A stretch of 64,000 nt of DNA, taken from contig CM024766.1 in assembly GCA_014218235.1 (NCBI GenBank), positions 26,075,346 to 26,139,345 of the forward strand, read 5' to 3'. Each line of letters starts with the position of its first letter. Positions within the stretch are counted from its first letter, which is position 1. The notes beneath the pieces were generated by a model. The model made no database searches, was not told the origin of the DNA, and saw only the letters and a program-made list of their open reading frames with translations. The position numbers and the translations under genes are program-made. Origin of the DNA: Colocasia esculenta. Lineage: Eukaryota > Streptophyta > Magnoliopsida > Alismatales > Araceae. Of this stretch, positions 21,013 to 33,399 are shown piece by piece.

Positions 21013-24000
21013 TGTGACGACCCTCATTATACCGGTATGGTTATACCAACCCACGTCGATATAGTGAACGTTGCCACAGTGGGACATTTACCCAACGATA
21101 ACATTCAGCTGAGATACACGTGAATACACGAACAGAGTAGCGGAAGTAAAAGAACTACTGTCTTTATTTCATTCATCATCCACATTTAACATACATGATT
21201 GCATTAGCATTTAAAGAACTGAAGTCCACATAATCCATATAAAAGAAGTGCTAAGGTAAAATACATAGTTTATCCAAGTTTACATGATAGTTCTAGTACA
21301 ATGCCTCAATTACATACATCAAAATGTCAAAATGTCACAACTAAGCTCCACCAAGCTAGCTACTCCCCGCGCTCGGAGTCGCTCTCCACGGTCTCCTCCA
21401 AAGGTGTGTCACCTACTACACATGTACGCCGAAGCAAGTAATGAGTCTAAAAGACTCAGCAAATAACACTACATCTATCATACATGCACATGTCGTCGCA
21501 GGTTTTACATACACATTTACAAGACACAACATGTAGCATGCGTAACATTGAAATTAACAACCTATCATGGTAATTCTACTAATGAAACACATGATTCATG
21601 CTTTCAGATTTCTTAAATTAAAATCTCCTATCACATGCTCTCTAATCATTCCAACACATGAAAGTTCTGCTTTCAATTAAGCTAAAACATGAAAACAATT
21701 AGCATGATTAGCTTACATACATGAAAGAAATCATTGCTAACATGGTTACTACTCATTCTTACACATGCACATAACCATTTTACATGCTTTAAGCTTGCTG
21801 TTTTGACATGGTTTAACACTTTACAATCTAACACATGAAAGCTACATTCTCATTCAAACCACAACGTGAGAGTAAACATATATGGAATGGTTTACACATA
21901 AATAAGGATTGTCCCTAGCATGGATTCTATGCATTGTACACATATAGCACATGATCATAACCACATTTATGTTGCTGTTCTAACATGATTTCAAATCATC
22001 ATATCATGGATTTCAATTTCACATCCTCACATTTTGGTTTCACATTTTTACACAATTTCTTATTCACATAGTTCACCACTTTACACATTCACAATTTCAC
22101 ATGTTCACATTCTCACTTTTCACATGAGCACATTCACATTTCACATTTTCACATCTTACACTTTCGTGCCGTGACACATAGTCCAAACCACCATAAGAAG
22201 GACACATACACATAGACGCCACCTAGGCAATACAGTGACGACTCTTGGACTGCGCATACCGGGAGAACAAGTCTCCACCCTAACCAGTGGTACTTGTCCA
22301 CCTCCATGATTTCATCCTAATGCCCTTAGGATCACAACACATTGAACCTTCCCATGGGGACTTTTCCATGGTACGGTTCCACAGCCCTCTATGGAAGCAG
22401 TATCACACTTGGCACAGTCTTACACATTACACATATCGGTTTTTACACACATTTTACACATGGCGCTCACATCTCATTCATTCTCTCATTCACAACATGA
22501 CTATGTTTTCCCCTAATCATGCCACTACAGATGACAGAAATTAACATTCAGGAAGTTTCACAATCGGGTTGGATTACACAGAAATTAAATCATTTCACAA
22601 TGGCATGCATTAATTTCACATTTTCGCATAGAAAATTCATATTGCATGGTATAGTTGTCCAAAGACCTGAGAATTTAACCAGATGCTGATTTCGGGTTTA
22701 GGACCCCACATGAAAATTTTCACATTTTTTCTGATCCAAAATGAAATTTCAGAAAATTTAACATAATTCCCATATTATTCAAAATTCAATTTATCATGGT
22801 GTATAACATGAAAATTCAGTTTTAATAGATCATAACCCTGAACTCAATATACACAATACCACAGAAATTTTCCCGAATTTATTACACAACACACGATTTA
22901 CTGGAAATTTAACAATCCTACACATGTTTTCTATTTCCCAAATATAAATTTTCAGTAAATCACATTGACATGGGAAAATTCTAAAAAATTTAGAGCAGAG
23001 ACTGACGTATATAGACATGGTTCAACCAGATTAGGGCATCATAATTTCTCACAGATTATTAGGATCATGGGTTAACATACATGGCCATTCTTCCACATGC
23101 ATTTTAAATAAACAATAACTCAACCATCGCAAAATGAATGCACAACCACTCTCCCACACATTCCATCATTCACATTACGTAGCATAATAGGTTTACAATA
23201 TATCCTCATCGCAAAAATCATCGAAAGTAATCATATATAAGGAGAAACAGTTCATTGTTCTGTCCAGACGAACTTAACGGCGGTCTCTGGCCGTTCCAGG
23301 AGTGGATGGCAAGATCGCTAGACGCACACTGGGGACCTTGGCGTCAAGGGCATTGACACCAAGTTCCTGTCTGTGCAGGAACACAGACCGAACTCCAAAT
23401 AACAGGGTGAATGGGGGATCCAGGGCACGATGAAAAATGCATAAAAATGATAAAACCCTACTTGACATCTACATGGACGATAGGGGTTGGTTACTTGCCT
23501 TCCAAAAACCTCCAGAAGGATCAAAGGTGGCGGTGAAGCTCTCCTTGGGAAGTCCCAAGAAGCTCCCAAGAAAGCCTTCCTCCGGGTTCTTGAGCAATCT
23601 CCACAGCAGATCGAGGTCAGGGATGCCTTCCTCGATGTTCCAGCTACCTCCTTGTCATGGTAGATGGCCGGTACAAGCATCAGATCGCCAGATCAAAGGT
23701 TGCAAAGGTGGGTTTTGCTTACAGCAGCTAGGGCTTTTCTCTATCTCTCAAAAGAGGTCAAGAGTGGGGTTTTTTGGGTTGCACTCGGGTTCAGATATAG
23801 GAGAGAGGCCTCTCCTGTCCCGCAGGGTTAATGTGAACCCTTTCAGACCGTTGGAGATAGCTCCCCAATGGGTGAGCTAGCTTGCTCTCAGAAATCCAGC
23901 TCTGTAATGCATGCAGGTCAGAGAAATTAGCGTCCACATCGCTGGACGCTGGACTTAGTGTTGGCATCCATATGGTTGACGCCTACACAACACAAACGTC

Positions 24001-24267
24001 TATTGATCTTGACGCCAAGTTGGACTTCGGCCAGAACTCAAAAACATGCAGAAACCATGCACAACTTATACCTATATGCGTGCCATATGTATACTGTCAT
24101 GTACACACTACCATCATGCATTTCATACATTATTTACAACTATTTATACACATGCACACTTAAGTATAACTAGTTAATACATGCGTAGATATGTACATCT
24201 ACGCATACACCATTATGAATTATTTACACGAAATTAAAATAATGCAACAAAATTCGAGGGCCTTACA
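21013..24267 (-). mobile_element. Solo LTR of a Ty3/gypsy-type element (family A), 3255 bp
   Basis: On the minus strand it begins TGTAAGGCCCTCGAATTTTG and ends GAGGGTCGTCACA. It has a perfect 5-bp duplication CCCTC on both sides and no internal region. This is the expected product of recombination between the two LTRs of a full element. Its 3' part matches the LTR end at 1-645 in opposite orientation. A TTCACA-rich degenerate repeat lies at 22010-22170. Frames inside, such as 23437-23880, show no known domain. Confidence 0.9.
22010..22170. repeat. Degenerate TTCACA(T) repeat
   Basis: About fifteen copies of TTCACA or TTCACAT occur in 160 bases, spaced 6-16 bases apart, inside the solo LTR. 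Confidence 0.7.
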
Positions 24268-24272
24268 CCCTC
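24268..24272. repeat. Target site duplication CCCTC, right copy
   Basis: Identical to 21008-21012. Confidence 0.9.
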
Positions 24273-24428
24273 ACTCATTTGTTTGTTGAGTAGCTCGTCC
24301 GGTAGAGGGAAATATGACAGGGGGGCAGCGACTTGTGGTGTGCGAGTGTTCTCTGTTCGGTTGCTTGTAGCGCGCTCATGGTTGAGGGATGGACACCACT
24401 AGACGTATTGGTCCCCAGCTAGTCCCGT
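24273..24428. other. Junction segment between minus-strand LTR and family C LTR
   Basis: It contains no recognisable terminus. Before the solo LTR inserted it was continuous with 21012. The family C LTR becomes recognisable at ~24429, so the boundary lies in this stretch. Confidence 0.4.
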
Positions 24429-24522
24429 GCTTCCACTTGCTTCACCCTGCAGGCCCTGGAACCCATAGAGGTGTGTCAGGCGTGGGTCTACAGCATGTGT
24501 TGCTGCAGAGTGGTGTTGGTTG
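24429..24522 (+). mobile_element. Family C gypsy-type 5' LTR, fragment 1
   Basis: It matches 43193-43288 (TGGAACCC(A/G)TAGAGGTGTGTC and CAGCATGTGTTGCTGCAGAG). It is interrupted at 24523 by a copia solo LTR and resumes at 26223. The first half of this LTR is missing. Confidence 0.8.
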
Positions 24523-26217
24523 TGTTGTACTCTATAGATTTTGATGATCACAAAAACACTAATTTTAACTCATGTTCAGAAAATCACAAATCACTGAATA
24601 TAATTCATGTTCATGACCAAGCATTTGATTTATGTTATTTAATTTGAGGGTCTAATTTGTGTGTTAAATATGCAGTAATTTTGTCCAAAAGTCGCATTTG
24701 AAGTGGATAATACAAAGCCCAAGACTTGGACAAAATAGCAATGCCAAGACTGGAAGATCTTCTACAGAATTGACAGTCGGATTGCCAACATGAAGGAATT
24801 GGTCGACTGATTATCAAAGGGTGTTGACACATATTTTGCACATGTCGACACAAGTCAGAATCGGATGACCGACTTGCAGAAATCGGTCGACCGATAATGA
24901 AAGGCAATTGATGCCAGATCGATTATGAATCAAAGGGAATTGATGCCAAATCAACTATGGATTAAAGGGAATCGATGCCAGATCGATTATGATTCATAGG
25001 GAATCGATGGACGATCGATTACTAAGTGGAAGTCAGACGACCGATTTGGTATGTTCGGTCGACTGACCAAGCCAAAAGGTTTGGCACTGGAACAGTCAAA
25101 AAGTCGGATGACCGACTTGAGGAAATCAGTTGACTGATTCCCTAGTTGAAGCAATCTAACTTCGGATATTCATGTTGTATCTTAATTAGCCGAAGCATCG
25201 GTCAAAGATGAGATAGAAGTCGAATGACCGAATTTCCAGAATCGGTCGACCAAGCATCTATCCGATTTGCCAGTCGAAGCTCCAGTCGATATTAAGCCAA
25301 GAATTGAATGACTGATCTTAGGAAATTGGTCGACTGACTGTGGAAACATAGTTTCCAGTTTGGATAGGACTCTTTCCTGCTATGGGTTTACTCGATCTTA
25401 TCTTCTGATCTACGGCCAAGAAGAAGTCCTTTGGTCGTGGGACTAAAGAGATAAGTCTGCTCTTGTGTGTAGTATAAATACACATAGTTAGATAACGAGA
25501 TTTGCATCCAGGCTAGGGCAAAGGACGAACCAGCAGAACCGAAGCACTTTCCAGGTGTTCTCTTCAATGGTTGCTGAACGAGTTCAAGGTGTTGGATGTT
25601 CTAAAGATCGTGCATCCATAGTAATTCATCTAGGAAGGCCTATGCAAGCTTCTGTGTTCTTCTCTGACGTTTCTCAACCACGCCAAAACAAGAGAATTCT
25701 GAACTACAAATTTTCATCTCTTTTCTCTTGTTCTTGGGTTGAGAATTGTACTTCAATTTACACAAACATTTGTGTGTGTGTGCTCGGTTGGTGAGCACGT
25801 TGTTGGTGTGTAGTGTGTGCGCACATACACATCGAGTTGTCTTGTCTCCGGGAAATGAGGTGGGGTTTGTGTTGTCCCATAAACAACCGTGTGTGTGGGT
25901 TTTCACTTGTACCTGGAAACAAGCTACTGGAAATCCTTACAGGGGTGTGGGGTAGTGGATGTAGACACACACAGAAGTGTGTTTGTCGAACCACTATAAA
26001 TCCTGCGTGCATGTGTGGTTTGCATCCATCTCTTCTATCTCTGTTCTACACATGTTAGGATAGTTGGTTTTGTCTGTAAACTTGTTATATTCCGTGTGCA
26101 TATCACATAATAAGTTTGATAGATTGAGTCTAATCTATTCTGTGTTAAAAGAACTTTTATTGGGTGATAACCAATTCCCCATTCCCTCTTGGTTGTCCAT
26201 CGCATCCCGACACATCA
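24523..26217 (+). mobile_element. Solo copia-type LTR, 1695 bp
   Basis: It runs from TGTTGTACTCTATAG to CCCGACACATCA inside the family C LTR. The uninterrupted site is visible at ~43283 (GGTTGGTCTCC). The flanks are GGTTG (24518-24522) and GGCTG (26218-26222), a 5-bp duplication with one change. U3 carries four 32-bp direct repeats (24905-25033) and many GTCGACCGA / GTCGACTGA words. A TATA box TATAAATA is at 25473-25480, followed by a GT-rich transcribed part. No internal region is present. Confidence 0.85.
24905..25033. repeat. Four 32-33 bp direct repeats in the solo copia LTR
   Basis: Units start at 24905, 24938, 24970 and 25002. Each is a variant of AATTGATGCCAGATCGATT, ATGAATCAAAGGG. 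They lie upstream of the TATA box, in U3. Confidence 0.9.
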
Positions 26218-26222
26218 GGCTG

Positions 26223-26546
26223 GTCTCCACAGTTCTTTGGCTTACGCAATGTTATGGTGGAGCCGTAGTTGGACCTTCTGTCCATGGCTGCGAGAATGAG
26301 AGGTGGTTGTCATGTTTGTTAGTCCGGGTTGGATACTGACATCATGAACCAATAGTCCTTACCTGAGTGCTGGCATCGTTCATTCTGACTCGGGTTTCTA
26401 GTAGTCGTGGTTGTGAGTTATGATACTGGTTATAGTGGTCATGGCTATAGTTTCTTACTCATTAGTCATGCAAGGCTTTTAGTTGCACAGTGGTGAGGTT
26501 GTGGTTTTTGTCATGGTACCTTTTGGTTTCAGGTACCTATACCCAT
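26223..26546 (+). mobile_element. Family C 5' LTR, fragment 2
   Basis: It matches 43289-43611 (TCTCCACAGTTNTTTGGCTTACG ... GGTTTCAGGTAC). It is interrupted at 26547 by the Athila element and resumes at 39789. Confidence 0.85.
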
Positions 26547-29234
26547 TGAACGCGCGACATTGTTGACTGTACATTTTCGTTGTCCAGAGTTCCTCGCACA
26601 AGTCAATATGCGCACTTCCTCTAAACTGTCTCACAAAATTAAAATAGCAAATATGAACTCATACAGTGGTGAGAACAGGTCATATCCACGGAGAGGCTGA
26701 ATAAAGCTTGAATTAAACTACTTTGACTTGACACCATTCTATCGACAATGCATTAAAAGTGAATGTGTAAACAACACCGATCAAATCCCGCACAATCTTG
26801 ACAGCTCAAACTTAATGAAAGAACAAGTGGAATTGAAAATGGAAGAGATATGATATCACTGTACCCTCACAGCTCGAGGGATGAAAACAATAGATAGAAA
26901 TCTTTAAAAAAAAACTTTCAAATCAATGTACCCCTGGAGCACAGGAGATGAACAGTTATTAAGAATGGAAAATAAGAACAACTAATTCAGAATCCTCGTG
27001 CTATGAAGGACAGAAAATAAGAATGAAATAGTAACTCCAAAACAAATTATACAATATCCTAATCCTCATGAAATCACCCCCATCCTATAGCAGCCGAACT
27101 GAAGAAGAACTTGACAAAATCCCAAAAATTATCTCAAAGTTGCAGGACCTTCACAGGAGAAGAACCATCTCATAGATGCAGGACTTCCAACAGCAGAATC
27201 AGCAAGAACCTAGACAAAATTCTAAACAATCAGAAGAAAGAAAAGAAGGCATCCGGAACAATCACACAGCAGTAGCAAAGACTGGAAGAAAATAAACATT
27301 CAAAATTATGAACACAAAAGAATGAATAGCAAATTGGAATTGGACTAGATCGATCTCCTCTCAGTTGCTCAAACAGTAAGATAAGAAAATGGAACCCAAA
27401 TTGTTAAACTCAAATCCCCCAAAATAAGAACTCTCCATCTAATCCCCTTCCCAGCAGCCGAAATCCTCCACACAGTACAGACGAACAGAAAAAAATGAAT
27501 TCTGAAATGCCGAACCAACAGCAGAACAATTAAATGCTCAAACACTTACCGAAGAAAGAAAAATTCTGATAATGGGAAAAGCACCGAACTCCCCAACCAG
27601 AAATAAGAACCCTCCAATGCTCTACTCCCTGCAACAAGATTAGTAGAATAATAAAACATTCCACAAGATCGAATCATCCTCTCCCAGCAGGACTTCCACA
27701 GATCTAAACACATCCAGATGTTGAACTAGAGAAAGGAACAAATCCTGAACTAAAAATTTCTTAACATGCTCAACCCTCTCCCCACAGCAGCAAAAACCAA
27801 CTCAATTACTTACACAAAGAACAGAAGATGCATAAGAAGAAAAAAAAATTACAGTAATGCAGAGAAATGACAAAACAATTAGACGAAATGGGCAAAGCAA
27901 GTGCCCCTGGATCACTTAACAGTAGCTGAATATCACAAATTAATACTGAATAAGAACAGATGCTAAATCCTGGAAGAATAGAACCCAGAAAAACCCTCCC
28001 CTGCTCTAATCTCCCGAAGAAAAGAAAGCTAAAATCCTAAAAATTGAACTGGCGAATCCCTCTGAACTGTGGAAGAAAGGAACGGAACTAAAACTTAAAA
28101 TCTCCAACTGGCAAGCCAAGAATTCGAGAAGACAGGGAAACAACTAAAAATCCTCCAAACTCCAACTCGTCTCCCACACCTAAATGCTGAAAAGAAAATA
28201 CAAAAAAAACTGGAAGAAATCAATTCCTAAAAATTCCTAAAAAATCGAACCCCCGGAGAAGAGGACCTTGGGGTCCTTTTATAGGCAACCGGGACTCTGC
28301 TTCCTGCCTCTTGGATCACCAACGCAGCAGCACCAGGATCTCCACCACAGCAGCTTCAGCCCATCGCCTGCGTCGCACGCCTCCAACCGCCCCGGCCCGC
28401 ATCGCACTGCATCAGCTGGTCCGTGCACACACCCGGCTGCACACAGGAGTTCCTCCACGCCAGCTGCTTTCTGTTCAGCCGCGCCTTCACACCAGGCGCT
28501 TCCGAGTCCGGTCAATCCAGCACCGCGCCACCTTAGCCAGATCTGGCCGCCTTCAGCCTGGCCGCAAATCCGGCCAACATCGCCATCGCCTGGCATACCC
28601 CATCTCCCATGGCATGCCTGCATCGCACACAGCCCTCCTGCGCATGCCAGCTCGCCAACCACCCTGCTGCTCACCGCGCCCAGCTCCAAACTGCATGCCC
28701 AAGCCCATCGCCAGAGCTCTGGAGCCAGCTTCCAGCAGCTTCTGTTGTGCCGCCTCCAGGGCTCCTGAAAAGGGCAAATAAGGCTTCAGATGTGTTCGCG
28801 GTTAAAAAGTGTGTGAGGTGTTTAAAATATTATTTATTTATTTAATTGAATTTGGTGGATTAAAATTATTTATGTAGATTGGGTGGGGTATGTGACATGA
28901 TGGTATTTAGGTAAATGTTATTTATTTAGCTAAGACTAAATTTAATTTATTTATAAACTAATATTTACAAAAGATGATTAAGAAAATCTAAGATCAATGA
29001 TTTATTTATATACAATGTTCATGAGAAAACTTTATTAGTCAACTATTTAAAAAGTATTGACATTATTAATGAAAATCTAACTATGTGATCTACCCAAAAT
29101 CTTAACTGAAATTCTCAAAATTTTATTTATGGATGAAATGACAATTACAATAAAATGCACATCATTTATAGACAATCGTTGTCTAAAATCAACTACATGT
29201 ATGAAATTTAACACGAAAAATTTAGTAGTTATCA
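26547..29234 (-). mobile_element. 3' LTR of the Athila element
   Basis: On the minus strand it starts TGATAACTACTAAATTT. A GC-rich block (28290-28790) lies upstream of the minus-strand TATA box TATAAAAGG (28275-28283). The rest is an A/C-rich transcribed part ending CGCGCGTTCA. Long frames on both strands in the GC-rich block recur in the other LTR but look like chance products of base composition. Confidence 0.93.
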
Positions 29235-29246
29235 CTCCCCCCTACT
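29235..29246 (-). promoter_or_regulatory. Polypurine tract of the Athila element
   Basis: On the minus strand AGTAGGGGGGAG directly precedes the LTR start TGATAAC. It primes plus-strand DNA synthesis. Confidence 0.9.
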
Positions 29247-29250
29247 TGAA

Positions 29251-29271
29251 CATTGCTAGTCCCTTAGCAAT
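29251..29271 (-). repeat. Conserved hairpin ATTGCTA-AGGGAC-TAGCAAT before the PPT
   Basis: On the minus strand a 7-bp stem with loop AGGGAC lies just upstream of the PPT. The identical 20-base core occurs at 56297-56316, in the same position of the GYF-carrying element. Confidence 0.85.
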
Positions 29272-30265
29272 AAAAATTACTCCAAATGTAGGACTAGAAG
29301 ATGTAATGTCTCATGCTAACAGTCCATCATGTAAAAGATTAATGTAAAACATGTCTTTCCTAATTGTAAGGCTTATGGCAAGAAATTTGTGCACAATAGC
29401 TCACTTAAGAGTTCACATCAGCCCTCCTGGAGCTCCTCTATCTCAGCTAGTATTTGAGATTAGATTAATTCGAGGGAGAAGAAAAGATTTGTGGAATAAG
29501 TCCTTGCTCAGTCAGATCTGGTTGTTTCTCTCAGTTCCATTCTGCCCATCTTCCTTGAGGATTATTTTGTTCTGAGCTGAGGACTTTGCCCATTTATTTG
29601 CACTTTGTGCACTCAGAATTTTTTCTTTTTCATCCATAATGCTGCACAACCCATCACTTTTCAAGAGTAGCGAGTCCAACTTTACTCAGATCCGGGGCAT
29701 TTTTCATGGATATATTTTTCTTTTGCTTTTGCTTTTGCTTTTGCTTTTCTTTTCTTTTCCTCTTGAAGGAAGGATGGACAGTCAGGTTCCTTGATCACAC
29801 GCCTTCACTTCCTTCACAATTCACTTAAGGGGAGGAAGAAACCAATCACCTCTCTCCTACTAGCCTTGACAAATTTGCTACATTCGGTTCAGCTAGTCTA
29901 AGTGGCTGTGTAGTGTGTGTATGAAAACTTCTTGCCATAAATCCTTACATAAGGTAGACAAGAAGTACATGTAATCCTTTACTAGAGGCTACCTAACATG
30001 GATGTTTGCAAAGGATGTGACAACCACAAAATTTTAATGGTTAAAGATCATACACCTAGTCTGGGGTGCGCAAAGCCACGCATTTTTATTCAAAGATGAA
30101 ACATTGTGAAATTTTTATTTGCATATGTACAAGCTCAAGAAAAAGAAATGAAGCAATGTTTCGGATGAGGACTATGAATGCATGCTTATTCTACCTCTCC
30201 CCCCTACTTATTCACAAGAAAAGAAAGTAAGACAGAGAATTACCTGATGAAGGAAATCTGTACAC
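29272..30265 (-). other. Athila 3' untranslated region
   Basis: No supported frame. It holds a (CTTTTG)n-like pyrimidine repeat near 29713-29760 on the plus strand. An env-like gene, present in some Athila members, is not visible. Confidence 0.6.
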
Positions 30266-30296
30266 TTGGGTTGCCTCCCAAGAAGCGCTAAGTTTA
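30266..30296 (-). repeat. Conserved motif CTTAGCGCTT...TTGGG-AGGCAA-CCCAA
   Basis: On the minus strand, just after the end of pol, lies a 5-bp stem (TTGGG/CCCAA) with loop AGGCAA, preceded by TTAGCGCTTC. A near-identical 30-base copy occurs at 55282-55312 in the GYF-carrying element. Confidence 0.85.
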
Positions 30297-30314
30297 TCGT
30301 CTTCAGCCAGACCA

Positions 30315-31400
30315 TTAAGCTCCATTTGGCTCAGCTAGCTTGGTAGATTCCATTTTCAAAGAAGATGGGCTTTCAAAGAAATGCTTTAACCTCTGCCCAT
30401 TAACAGTGAATGATTGCCCAGTTTTAGGGTCAAGAATATGACAGCACCATTGTCGTAAGCTTTGACAACAGTGTAAGGACCATCCCATCAGGACTTCAAT
30501 TTTCCCGAAACAGACGAAGCCTAGAATTAAATAGCCAGACTTTATCATGCACTTGAAAAGTTTTTCTATGAATGTGTTTATCATGGAATGCTTTGGCCTT
30601 GGCTTTATATATCTTGGAACTTTCATAGGCGTCATTTCTGAGCTCTTCTAGCTCATTCAGATGTAGGGTCCTTTGTTGACCAGCTTGGGTTAAATCAAGA
30701 TTTACCTGTTTAATAGCCCAATAGGCTCTATGCTCAAGTTCTACCGCAGATGACAAGATTTTCCAAAAACAAGCCGGTAAGGGGACATTCCAATGGGAGT
30801 TTTGAAAGCAGTTCGGTAGGCCCACAATGCATCATCTACCCTCTGACCAGTCTTTCCTATCAGGCCTAACCGTCTTCTGAAGAATGTTCTTAATCTCCCT
30901 GTTTGATACTTCCACCTGGCCACTGGTTTGCGGATGGTAAGTGTTGCCAGCTTATGGGTGATCCCATACTTCCTTAGGAGGGTCCTAAACTGAGTGTTAA
31001 TGAAATGAGGTCCTCCATCACTAATGATTGCTTTGGGCCACCCAAATCTAGAAAAGATGTTTTTCTGAACAAATTTGATAACCACCTTATGATCATTGGT
31101 CTTTGTGGCAATGGCCTCTATCCATTTGGACACATAATCAACAGCAACTAGATGTATGTGTATCCAAAGGACGGTGGAAAAGGTCCCATAAAGTCTATCC
31201 CCCATACATCAAAAATTTCTACAACCAGAATGGGGTTAAGAGGCATCATATCCTTCTTAGAAATATTTCCCATGGTTTGACATCTAGGACAGGCCTTACA
31301 AAATTGGTGAGCATCCTTAAACAATGTGGCCAATAGAAACCAGAGTCTAAGACCTTAGCAGCGGTCTTCTTTCCTAAAAATGCCCTCCACAAGCAAGAGA
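30315..31400 (-). pseudogene. Athila integrase, broken
   Basis: Order on the minus strand: a zinc-binding end (CKACPRCQTMGNISKKD, ~31290), the first catalytic Asp (WGIDFMGPFP, ~31210), the second (AIISDGGPHFIN, ~31020), and the Glu region HPQTSGQVEVSNREIK (~30900-30950). The Glu region is present but in a shifted frame. Then come YRTAFKTPIGMSPYRLVFGK and a C-terminal LDPKTGQSFTVNGQRLKHF ending at 30315. The enzyme would insert cDNA into nuclear DNA. At least three frameshifts prevent translation as one chain. Athila assignment rests on the C-terminal tail and the GMSPYRLVFGK block. Confidence 0.88.
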
Positions 31401-32145
31401 ATGGCAAAACTTGAGGACACTTTGATGCTCACTCTCAGGACGCATCTTCTTATCACTTGGTCTGGTCCAATAAAAATAGCTCTGGTCCTCCCAAATATAA
31501 TACTTGTCCCTAGCAAAGAATCTCTCTCTTTCATTTTTGGTCCAATCTCCAGGTACTCGTCCAATGACTTTGTAATTCACAATGTGTGCATACCATGGAG
31601 ATGAAATATTGGAGACAGCTAAAATGTGCTCATCTGGGAAAGCATCTCTAATAGGCATGGAGTCCGGGGCAATTATTCTGGACAAATGGTCAGCTACCAC
31701 ATTCTTGGACCCTTTCTTATCATGAATTTCCAGATCAAACTCCTGTAATAAAAGGATCCATCTGATCAACCTAGGCTTGGCATCCTTTTTGGCAAGCAAA
31801 TGCCTCAAGCAGCATGGTCAGTGAAAACAATGATTTTGGCTCCTAAAAGGTAAGATCTGAACTTCTCTAAGGCAAAGACAACAGCTAGGAGCTCTTTCTC
31901 AGTGGTTGTGTATCGAATCTGAGTGTCATTCAATGTTTTGCTTGCATAATAAATCACTACAGATCCTTTATCAGTTTTCTGTCCCAAAATGGCACCTACA
32001 GCAAAGTCTGAAGCATCACACATTATCTCAAATGGTAATGACCAGTCTGGAGATTGTAGAATTGGAGCTTTGGTCAAAATGTCTTTTAAGTCCTCAAAAG
32101 ATTTATGACAAGCTTCGTCAAAAATGAAAGGAGTGTCTTCAACAA
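31401..32145 (-). pseudogene. Athila RNase H region, broken
   Basis: It reads PILQSPDWSLPFEIMCDASDFAVGAILGQ (first catalytic Asp in CDASD), then TEKELLAVVFALEKFRSYLLG (catalytic Glu) and VFTDHAA. After one frame change come LLAKKDAKPRLIRWILLLQEFDLEI and VVADHLSRI, the normal end of Ty3/gypsy RNase H. A spacer leading to integrase follows. The domain order RT-RH-IN fits Ty3/gypsy. The frameshift near 31806 breaks the chain. Confidence 0.88.
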
Positions 32146-33115
32146 GAAGTCAATGGCCTTGCAATTTTGGAAAAGTCTTTGATGAACCTCCTATAGAATC
32201 CAGCATGACCAAGGAAGGATCGAATTTGTTTGACAGAGTTGGGAGGAGGCAATTCGGAATGAGATTTACCTTGGCTTTATCTACCTCTATCCCTCTCTCT
32301 GAGACAATATGCCCTAAGACAATCCCCTCCTTAACCATGAAGTGGCTCTTTTCCCAACTTAAGACAATTGGCATTAATGCATCTTTTGAGCACTTCAGTC
32401 AAATGGTCGAGGCACGAATCAAAGTCATTTCCAAACACAGAGAAATCATCCATAAAGACTTCTAAGTAATCCCCAACCATGTCTGAGAAAATAGACAGCA
32501 TGCAACGTTGAAAAGTTGCAGGGGCATTGCACAGCCCGAAGGGCATGCGTCTAAAGGCAAAGTTCCAAATGGACATGTGAAAGTGGTCTTTTCTTGGTCC
32601 TCAGGGTGAATAGCCACTTGGTTATACCCTGAATATCCATCAAGGAAACAAAGAATTTTTGGCCTGCAAGTTTCTCTAAGATTTGGTCAATGAAAGGCAA
32701 GGGGAAATGGTCTTTCTTGGTCATCGCATTCAATTTGCGATAGTCAATGCACACTCTCCATCCTGTAGCCAGCCTAGTGGGAATGAGCTCACCCTTTTCA
32801 GTTTGAATTACAGTTAGTCCTGATTTTTTAGGCACAACTTGAGTTGGACTAACCCTTGGCTATCAGAGATGGGATAAATGAATTCAGCATCCAGCCATTT
32901 GACAATCTCCTTCTTAACAACTTCTTTCATGTTGGGATTAAGCCTTCTTTGCATTTCTATTGAGCTTTTGGCATTCTCTTCTAAGTATATGCGATGTGTG
33001 CACACTGAAGGACTTATCCCTCTCAATCATCAATTGTCCAACCTATAGCTTTCTTATGACTCTTCAAAATTCAATCAATTTCCCTTCCTGCCCTTCCTCA
33101 AGATCACTAGCGATT
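32146..33115 (-). pseudogene. Athila reverse transcriptase, broken
   Basis: It begins with IASDLEEGQEGKLIEF and ICTHRIYLEE-type sequence (~33115-32960), then MQRRLNPNMKEVVKKEIVK. Next come VCIDYRKLNAMTKKDHFPLP, a shifted segment, FRRMPFGLCNAPATFQRC and the catalytic box VFMDDFSVFG (FMDD at 32445-32456). HIVSERGIEVDKAK lies near 32300. It would copy the element RNA into cDNA inside the virus-like particle. At least four frame changes are present. Athila members typically have this FMDDFSVFG box. Confidence 0.9.
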
Positions 33116-33399
33116 ATGACGGGCCAAGTCTCATTCTCTCCTAAAAGATGTACTTTAAATAGCAGGGAGTGGTTTTAGCTCAACCTTAGGAGGACACTCT
33201 AAATGAAATGATGGCTCATTATTATGCAACATGGAACTGAATTGTCCTTCCTCTCCCTCAAACCCTAGAGCACAGGGTTGGTCTACCATTTCTTCCACGC
33301 AAGATTCTTCCAAGGTGTCTACCACTAGACAACTTTCTCCTTGGTCATGGTGCCTAGATGCCCTAAAAATGTTATACTACCCGCCTATCCCCAAATGAT

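Noticed and set aside
24905..25033. CRISPR-like array
   Set aside because: The 32-bp units are contiguous without unique spacers and lie in a plant LTR.
28268..28845. Frames of 136-166 codons on both strands in the Athila LTR (also 38551-39324)
   Set aside because: GC-rich sequence has few stops by chance. The two LTR copies differ by frameshifting indels, so no protein is conserved.
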